A stretch of 12,146 nucleotides of DNA from assembly GCA_026989715.1 (NCBI GenBank), contig JALSIU010000277.1, positions 1-12,146 of the forward strand, read 5' to 3'. The translations under genes and the position numbers were made by a program. The DNA is from Methylomonas sp. (GTDB lineage Bacteria > Pseudomonadota > Gammaproteobacteria > Methylococcales > Methylomonadaceae). The stretch's first letter is position 1. Every line of letters begins with the position of its first letter. The notes below the pieces were generated by a model, which worked only from the letters and a program-made list of their open reading frames with translations, was not told where the DNA came from and made no database searches. Positions 8,101 to 12,146 of this stretch are shown in pieces.

Positions 8101-9402
8101 GTGCCTACCTTACTGCCTATTCCCGAAAATCACCCACTGCGCTTTGTTCTCCACAACGAGATACATGCCCGCTCCCCTGTTTCATTAAAACTACCGGTCA
8201 CCTCTACCCACTTAGCTTTATCTATCTCACAACAAGAAAAATCCTTAGAGCGTGAACATTTAGTGCTTTTATGCGCTCGTTTTGCCGTCAGCCCACCGCA
8301 AAGCACTGCCACGCAATTTACAGCGACACTAGATAACTTTCTGTTTCACTGGGAGCAACATGGAGAATTCAGCACTTATTCCTTTTACGTCAATAAGGTT
8401 GATGCCGAAAATCCATTTGCAATATCGGCTTTGAGCTATGCCCCTATCGACTGGCTAGACAAACTACCCGGCCAGTCTATCGTCGCCGCACATGCCGTCA
8501 TTATGCCCGCCTGTGAACAACCCCCTAAAACGCAAGATATTGTGCATTATTTTGCAGGCAATACCATCGTTGGTTCTCAAGTCACCGGCGGTGACGCACT
8601 CGCCTTCACAGATTTTCGCATTCACAATGATGGCTTCAGCCGATTTTTAATTTGCAATAAACAATTACAATCACAACAAGCAGGACGCTTATTGCAACGC
8701 TTATTTGATATTGAAGTGTATCGCATCATGTCACTACTGGCATTCCCAATAGCACAAGAATTATCCCCAAAAGTCAGAGAAGCAGAACAACGTCTATCCG
8801 AACTAACCACGGCTGTCGCACAAGCAAATAGTAATGATGCCAAGCTCCTCGATGAATTAACACACCTAGCAGCTGAGGTTGAAAGCCATATATCAAACAG
8901 CCAATACCGCTTTGGAGCCGCACAAGCGTATTATAAAATTGTAGAACAGCGTATTAATGATATACGCGAGGTTAAAATTCAAGGCATCCAAACGATTGGT
9001 GAATTTTTAACCAAACGCTTACAGCCTGCAACCAACTCCAGTAAATCAACCGCCAAACGCTTTGGTTTGTTATCTGAAAGAATCAGCAACGCCAGCCAAT
9101 TACTACGTACCCGAGTGGATATCTCTATCGAACGTCAAAACCAAGCACTGCTGACATCAATGGATTTACGCGTAAAAATGCAATTACGCTTTCAAGAAAC
9201 CGTTGAAGGCTTATCAATCGTCGCAATCACCACCTATGTTGTTAATTTAATTCATGCAGGCGCGAAAGCCGTGCTAAGCTCAGGCTTAATGGAAATTAAA
9301 CCCGACCTCATTTCAGGTATCTCCATCCCCTTTGTCTTAATTATTGTAGGCATTACGGTGCGCCGCTTGCACAAAGTCATTAAAATGATTGATCAGGACT
9401 AA
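8101..9402 (+). CDS. DUF3422 family membrane-anchored protein
   Basis: 433-residue protein of unknown function, recognised as DUF3422 by its N-terminal HPLRFVLHNEIHARSPVSL. Internal landmarks are FAGNTIVGSQVTGGDALAFTDFRIH and GRLLQRLFDIEVYRIMSLLAFPIAQ. A long charged helical, probably coiled-coil stretch follows, about residues 225-360 (EAEQRLSELTTAVAQ through RISNASQLLRTRVDISIERQN). Two hydrophobic TM helices lie near residues 370-388 and 403-422, ending in a basic tail. The topology suggests a large cytoplasmic domain held to the inner membrane by a C-terminal hairpin, somewhat like CorA-type proteins, but no GMN motif is present. The start is GTG 8101, which keeps the conserved N-terminus; no clear Shine-Dalgarno precedes it. 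It is flanked by the purD terminator and by the convergent PEP-CTERM gene, so it is probably monocistronic. Confidence 0.85.
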   Translation: MPTLLPIPENHPLRFVLHNEIHARSPVSLKLPVTSTHLALSISQQEKSLEREHLVLLCARFAVSPPQSTATQFTATLDNFLFHWEQHGEFSTYSFYVNKVDAENPFAISALSYAPIDWLDKLPGQSIVAAHAVIMPACEQPPKTQDIVHYFAGNTIVGSQVTGGDALAFTDFRIHNDGFSRFLICNKQLQSQQAGRLLQRLFDIEVYRIMSLLAFPIAQELSPKVREAEQRLSELTTAVAQANSNDAKLLDELTHLAAEVESHISNSQYRFGAAQAYYKIVEQRINDIREVKIQGIQTIGEFLTKRLQPATNSSKSTAKRFGLLSERISNASQLLRTRVDISIERQNQALLTSMDLRVKMQLRFQETVEGLSIVAITTYVVNLIHAGAKAVLSSGLMEIKPDLISGISIPFVLIIVGITVRRLHKVIKMIDQD

Positions 9403-9459
9403 ATAAGCTAAGTTTTTAGTAAGGCATTAGCAAGGAGAATCATCACTCAAAGACCTTAC

Positions 9460-10122
9460 CTATATTTTACAGTTTTTCTTTTTCCTTGAAAAACCAAGTC
9501 CAGCCAAACCAAATCCTAACAAAGCTACACTTGCAGGTTCTGGTACTACGTTAATCTCGGTAGTAAAACTAACATTATCCAGTGCCGCACTAAAAAAACC
9601 TAGATCATCTTGTTGCTCAAAGCTTATTCTAATACTCTGATTGGACAATGGGATCAATAGTGCTGTCAAATCAAATGAACGTGAATTCGGACCAATTTGT
9701 ATGCCGCTATCACCTGGATTAGTTGAGAAAACTTCAAATATAAGTGCACCACTCAAATCTTCAATAAGAACTCGCCACTCTTGATTTGGGTCAGAAAGAG
9801 TAGCGTTAGTTCTTATTCTATCATCCCAACTTAAAATTGCAGTGTTGAATGTACCCAAAAATACATCTTGAAACAGATTGTGAAATCCTGGCCCGTTTTG
9901 AGTAGACACTGCATCAAAGGTACCAGCAATCGGAGCCAATGAAGTAAATCCACCAATAGGAAACGTGCCATCATTAATATTCCAGCTTCCAGAACCAGTA
10001 TTTACATTATTCCACCCTGACAAATCACCAGTTTCAAAATTACCATTAGTAATATGCTCAATAACTGCTGCATTAGCCAGCCCAACAAATAAATAAATAA
10101 ATAAACAAACAATTTTTTTCAT
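9460..10122 (-). CDS. PEP-CTERM sorting domain-containing secreted protein
   Basis: 220-residue exported protein. The start is ATG 10122, chosen over an ATG seven codons upstream because AGGGAG lies 6 nt before it and a signal peptide begins at once (MKKIVCLFIYLFVGLANA, cleavage likely after ANA). The mature N-terminus has TNGNFETGDLSGWNN, a beginning common to secreted beta-sandwich PEP-CTERM proteins. The C-terminus is a textbook PEP-CTERM signal: VPEPAS (from residue 193), a hydrophobic helix ALLGFGLAGLGF and a basic tail RKKK. Such proteins are processed by an exosortase and are linked to EPS or floc formation; no exosortase gene lies in the window. Transcription probably comes from the sigma-54-type site at 10161-10175. 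The ligand or structural role is unknown. The gene reads toward the DUF3422 gene, with 57 bp between stop codons. Confidence 0.93.
   Translation of the reverse strand: MKKIVCLFIYLFVGLANAAVIEHITNGNFETGDLSGWNNVNTGSGSWNINDGTFPIGGFTSLAPIAGTFDAVSTQNGPGFHNLFQDVFLGTFNTAILSWDDRIRTNATLSDPNQEWRVLIEDLSGALIFEVFSTNPGDSGIQIGPNSRSFDLTALLIPLSNQSIRISFEQQDDLGFFSAALDNVSFTTEINVVPEPASVALLGFGLAGLGFSRKKKNCKI
10087..10110 (-). repeat. Tetranucleotide tandem repeat in signal-peptide codons
   Basis: Four AAAT units (10087-10102) followed by two AAAC units (10103-10110) on the + strand, read as GTTT and ATTT units on the coding strand. They encode the hydrophobic core VCLFIYLF of the PEP-CTERM signal peptide. Gain or loss of one 4-bp unit would shift the frame. 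The array is short, so slippage is possible but not shown. Confidence 0.7.
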
Positions 10123-10128
10123 TTTTTT

Positions 10129-10134
10129 CTCCCT
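10129..10134 (-). promoter_or_regulatory. Ribosome binding site of the PEP-CTERM gene
   Basis: The coding strand reads AGGGAG, 6 nt upstream of ATG 10122. It is one of the few convincing Shine-Dalgarno sequences in the window and decides the start of this gene. Confidence 0.85.
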
Positions 10135-10160
10135 AAAGTTCAAGTTTCTTTACGATAAAA

Positions 10161-10175
10161 GCAATAATAATGCCA
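10161..10175 (-). promoter_or_regulatory. Sigma-54 (-24/-12) promoter of the PEP-CTERM gene
   Basis: On the minus strand the sequence is TTGGCATTATTATTGCTTTT, with the 15-nt core TGGCATTATTATTGC at 10175-10161. It fits the RpoN consensus TTGGCAC-N5-TTGCTTT with the required GG-N10-GC spacing. Predicted transcription start is near 10149, giving a leader of about 27 nt that contains the Shine-Dalgarno. An activator-type 19-bp motif lies about 60 bp further upstream (10236-10254). RpoN control, with the NtrC-type PrsK/PrsR system, is known for PEP-CTERM/exosortase loci, so the context fits. Confidence 0.75.
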
Positions 10176-10235
10176 AAACACTATCTAATTGTTTTTTGTA
10201 GATATTATATTTTATAAATCAGTAAAACCTGAAAA

Positions 10236-10254
10236 GTGTAAAAATATCTGACAC
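10236..10254 (-). promoter_or_regulatory. 19-bp motif copy 1, putative activator site
   Basis: GTGTAAAAATATCTGACAC on the + strand. It has partial dyad symmetry (GTGT and ACAC ends) and lies inside a perfect 7-bp inverted repeat, AAAGTGT (10233-10239) and ACACTTT (10253-10259). It is about 60 bp upstream of the sigma-54 promoter, where an enhancer-binding protein such as PrsR would be expected. The identity of the binding protein is inferred. Confidence 0.55.
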
Positions 10255-10291
10255 ACTTTGAAGTAGGTCGTAAAATTATTTAATAACATTA

Positions 10292-10350
10292 AGGTTAAGT
10301 CTAAATGTCACGGCCTAACAGCAGGCTCAGATACTGTTAGCAGATAACCT
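10292..10350. repeat. Nested inverted repeats in the intergenic region
   Basis: An inner perfect 7-bp pair, CTAACAG (10315-10321) and CTGTTAG (10334-10340), with a 12-nt loop, is enclosed by an outer 6-bp pair, AGGTTA (10292-10297) and TAACCT (10345-10350). The spacers between the arms are unequal (17 and 4 nt). It could be a structured RNA or a protein-binding site; there is no U-tract for a terminator. Confidence 0.4.
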
Positions 10351-10394
10351 ATGACCTCCGACAAAGCAACAGCCTTTAATAGCTAATGACTTTA

Positions 10395-10407
10395 GCAAAT
10401 TATTGCC
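10395..10407 (-). promoter_or_regulatory. Degenerate -24/-12-like element
   Basis: The minus strand reads AGGCAATAATTTGC near 10408-10395, with GG and GC separated by nine bases instead of the required ten. It lies about 60 bp from motif copy 2, the same distance and orientation as the intact promoter has from copy 1. It is probably a decayed duplicate and is expected to be inactive. Confidence 0.3.
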
Positions 10408-10466
10408 TTAATTAAAGCAATATAATGGAGAAAAGCCCCCTTTTTATTTTTTTCATCAATTCAAAG

Positions 10467-10485
10467 GTGTAAAAAATCCTGACAG
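10467..10485 (-). promoter_or_regulatory. 19-bp motif copy 2
   Basis: GTGTAAAAAATCCTGACAG, matching copy 1 at 15 of 19 positions. It is flanked by a perfect 7-bp inverted repeat, TTCAAAG (10460-10466) and CTTTGAA (10488-10494). The CTTTGAAG following it also follows copy 1, shifted by one base. Confidence 0.5.
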
Positions 10486-10576
10486 TTCTTTGAAGCCCCT
10501 CATAAAAAGACCCTGCTACTAAATAGCTTTCAGTCATAAAACCATCGCTTCCCCTTATATAACACACTATAATCGA

Positions 10577-10595
10577 ATGTAAAAAAAACTGACAC
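10577..10595 (-). promoter_or_regulatory. 19-bp motif copy 3
   Basis: ATGTAAAAAAAACTGACAC, the third copy with the same length and the same TGTAAAAA and CTGACA ends. No -24/-12 element was found about 60 bp away on the minus strand, nor nearby on the plus strand, so it may be a distal or vestigial site. Confidence 0.5.
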
Positions 10596-10665
10596 TTACG
10601 CCAGTGCTTTTCAAAATAATTTCCGCCTAAATAATATTAAGGGTAATACCGCACGGCTAAGAACA
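10577..10665. repeat. Imperfect long repeat of 10236-10321
   Basis: Besides the 19-bp motif, three further blocks recur in the same order. AAAATAATTT (10613) matches AAAATTATTT (10272), both 36 bases from the motif start. AATAATATTAAGG (10630) matches AATAACATTAAGG (10282). CACGGCTAA (10652) matches CACGGCCTAA (10309). Small insertions and deletions separate the blocks. It looks like an old duplication of a roughly 85-bp regulatory unit. Confidence 0.5.
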
Positions 10666-10715
10666 ACTACAACTTCTCCCTTCCATCCTCGACCACTTAA
10701 AGGCTAAAGAATTTT

Positions 10716-10777
10716 ATCGTTGTCATAAAAAAATAACCTCTATGCGATAAGTGGGCTAACATTTGTTATACAACGAT
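10716..10777. repeat. Bulged 12-bp inverted repeat
   Basis: ATCGTTGTcATAA (10716-10728) pairs with TTATACAACGAT (10766-10777) over 12 bp with a single bulged C and a 37-nt loop. There is no T-run, so it is not an obvious terminator. It could be an RNA structure upstream of the kinase gene or a protein site. Function unknown. Confidence 0.4.
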
Positions 10778-10962
10778 GACTACAACAAAGAATACGATTA
10801 GCGTAAAATAATGACAGCCTAGTAGTTTTGCTAAAAACTAACGCGTCCCCCACAAGACACGCAAAAATTAAGCGCATCAAGACTAAGATTTAAAAAATAC
10901 CTAACCCAAGTGAAAGGATGCGTAAATTCTTACTTCTAAATAAATATTAGAGATTTTAAGGA

Positions 10963-12146
10963 ATGATCGAAGACCCGACTATACCCGACTCCCCTCCATC
11001 CCATTTTGTACATGAACTTAAAACGGGCGATATTATTAAAGAGAGGTTTGTAATTGAATATGAGCTGGGTCGAGGAGGTATGGGAGTGGTTTATAAGGTC
11101 AAAGACCTGCGTAAAGAAGAGGCTAAAGATCAAGACCCCTACATTGCCTTAAAAATATTAAATGAAGAGTTTAAAGATAGCCCTGACTACTTCATTGCCT
11201 TACAACGTGAAACCCGCAAAACCCAAGAGTTAGCCCACCCAAATATTATTACCGTCTACGACTTTGATAAAGATGGCGACTTAGTTTATATGACGATGGA
11301 ATACTTGGTCGGTAAACCCTTAAATGTCTTTTTAATAGAGCAGTCTATAGAGCCTGGCCCTTTCACTGAACGCTGGAATATTATTCGGCAAATCACCTCT
11401 GCATTAGCTTATGCACACAAAAAAAACATCATTCACTTAGACCTTAAGCCCAGCAATATTTACATTAAAGAAGATGGTACCGTTAAAATTCTTGATTTCG
11501 GCATTGCTAGAATTGCGCAAAGTACCGAGTTGCACGCCTCTACACAAGATATTAGTACCACCATTGGCGGCTTAACACCCGCCTATGCCAGTTGTGAAAT
11601 GCTCAATAATCAAGAGCCAGAATTCCAGGACGATATTTACTCATTATCTTGTGTGGTTTATGAGATTTTAGCAACACACCACCCGTTTAATAAAGTGCAA
11701 GCAACCCAAGCTGCCTTTGAAGGCATGAGCCCTAACCCCATCGAAGAAATCAGCAAAAAACAATATAAAGCCATTATGCATGGTTTGGCATTTTACCGCG
11801 AAGATAGGGTTGCAAGCGTGGAGCAATTCATACAAGAACTACAATTAAACAGTACAGCACCTGCTTCAATCTGGAAATGGCCTAGCCTCTTGATTGTCGG
11901 CATGATAACAGGCACCTTGCTCTGGCTTAATTATGAGGCGAGCAAGCAGCCACGACGGCCACCGCCCAAACCTATGCGTACATTATCGGCACAAGAAAAG
12001 CAGAAAGTGGCCAGAATGCTGGAAATTGCGGAAATACATTTTATGGTAGGCCGTTTTGTTGACCCGCAAGGCACCAGCGCTTTCGATGCCTATACGGAAG
12101 TCTTGGAAATTGACCCCAACAATCAGGCCGCCTTAAAAGGCATTGA
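10963..12146 (+). CDS. Membrane-anchored Ser/Thr protein kinase with TPR-like C-terminal region (3' end outside window)
   Basis: Hanks-type protein kinase; about 394 codons are visible and the frame is still open at the edge. Kinase landmarks are the glycine loop GRGGMGVVY (from residue 36), the ATP-contacting Lys64 in IALKIL, the catalytic loop HLDLKPSN (residues 158-165, Asp160, Lys162) and DFG (178-180). An APE-equivalent ASCEML and DDIYSLSCVVYEILATHHPF follow. The HRD arginine is Leu, so it is a non-RD kinase, which usually means little dependence on activation-loop phosphorylation. A single TM helix lies near residues 306-325, followed by a proline-rich linker (RRPPPKP) and a helical repeat region (YTEVLEIDPNNQAALKG) that looks like a TPR in the periplasm. 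The start is ATG 10963: an in-frame TAA lies two codons upstream and the next ATG is in the glycine loop. The Shine-Dalgarno AAGGA abuts the ATG with no spacing, so initiation may be weak or leaderless-like. Substrate unknown. Confidence 0.92.
   Translation, partial: MIEDPTIPDSPPSHFVHELKTGDIIKERFVIEYELGRGGMGVVYKVKDLRKEEAKDQDPYIALKILNEEFKDSPDYFIALQRETRKTQELAHPNIITVYDFDKDGDLVYMTMEYLVGKPLNVFLIEQSIEPGPFTERWNIIRQITSALAYAHKKNIIHLDLKPSNIYIKEDGTVKILDFGIARIAQSTELHASTQDISTTIGGLTPAYASCEMLNNQEPEFQDDIYSLSCVVYEILATHHPFNKVQATQAAFEGMSPNPIEEISKKQYKAIMHGLAFYREDRVASVEQFIQELQLNSTAPASIWKWPSLLIVGMITGTLLWLNYEASKQPRRPPPKPMRTLSAQEKQKVARMLEIAEIHFMVGRFVDPQGTSAFDAYTEVLEIDPNNQAALKGI

Larger units (their letters stand above)
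10176..10962. other. Long gene-free intergenic region between PEP-CTERM gene and kinase gene
   Basis: About 790 bp, AT-rich, with no convincing coding sequence on either strand. It holds three copies of a 19-bp motif (10236, 10467, 10577), a degenerate -24/-12 element (10395-10407), a partly conserved longer duplication around the first and third motif copies, and two notable inverted repeats (10292-10350 and 10716-10777). The PEP-CTERM and kinase genes are divergent, so both must have promoters here. Only the PEP-CTERM promoter is recognisable. Confidence 0.7.

Noticed and set aside
9417..9460. GTAAGG and CCTTAC inverted repeat between the convergent DUF3422 and PEP-CTERM genes
   Set aside because: Only 6 bp with a 29-nt loop; too weak to call a bidirectional terminator.
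10430..10454. AAAAGCCCCCTTTTTA followed by T-run, resembling a terminator
   Set aside because: The possible stem AAAAG/CTTTT is only 5 AT-rich pairs around a 4-nt loop; homopolymer effect more likely.
10412..10537. Minus-strand 41-codon ORF whose internal ATG (10456) begins MKKIKRGLFSIILL, like a signal peptide, just downstream of motif copy 2
   Set aside because: It stops after 14 residues, has no Shine-Dalgarno and contains the motif itself; at most a remnant of a lost secreted-protein gene. Not enough to call a pseudogene.
10802..10817. CGTAAAATAATGACAG, a possible fourth copy of the 19-bp motif
   Set aside because: Two bases shorter between the conserved ends and lacking the A5 run; within chance for AT-rich DNA.
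10936..11133. Minus-strand ORF of 65 codons
   Set aside because: Overlaps the kinase N-terminus in antisense; the kinase glycine loop and start explain the sequence.
1..12146. CRISPR array, tRNA/rRNA genes, IS elements or phage genes
   Set aside because: No regularly spaced direct repeats, cloverleaf, transposase motifs or phage proteins were seen.

Overview
The window is moderately AT-rich chromosomal DNA from a gammaproteobacterium. The strongest evidence is the block dusB-fis-purH-purD, a well-known gammaproteobacterial gene order, together with a Fis protein of the usual small size. A PEP-CTERM (exosortase substrate) gene behind a sigma-54-type promoter, a DUF3422 protein and a copper-export pair would suit an environmental, EPS-forming lineage such as a Methylococcales methanotroph. 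That placement is inference; no taxonomic marker gene is present.

Layout. Positions 2-3661 (+) hold a tight cluster: a CopA-type Cu(+) P1B-ATPase cut by the left edge, a six-TM TauE/SafE (DsbD_2-like) membrane protein with a Met/His-rich C-terminal tail, and an EcsC-family protein. The gaps are 1 and 5 bp, so this is probably one transcript devoted at least partly to copper handling. Positions 3715-4981 hold dusB and fis (1 bp apart). Positions 5042-7992 hold purH and purD, which catalyse the last two steps and an early step of IMP synthesis. A hairpin lies between purH and purD, and a strong terminator-like hairpin follows purD. Positions 8101-9402 encode a DUF3422 membrane protein of unknown function.

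From about 9403 the style changes. A convergent PEP-CTERM protein (complement 9460-10122) has a clean Shine-Dalgarno and a good -24/-12 (GG-N10-GC) sigma-54 promoter. Upstream is a gene-free stretch of about 790 bp. It contains three copies of a 19-bp motif of the form RTGTAAAAA-N3-CTGACAS, the first about 60 bp upstream of the sigma-54 site, plus traces of longer duplicated sequence and several inverted repeats. This is the least ordinary part of the window: it looks like a duplicated activator-binding region of a PEP-CTERM regulon. At 10963 a membrane-anchored Ser/Thr protein kinase with an HLD in place of HRD begins and runs off the right edge into a TPR-like region.

No tRNA, rRNA, CRISPR array, transposase or phage gene was seen.
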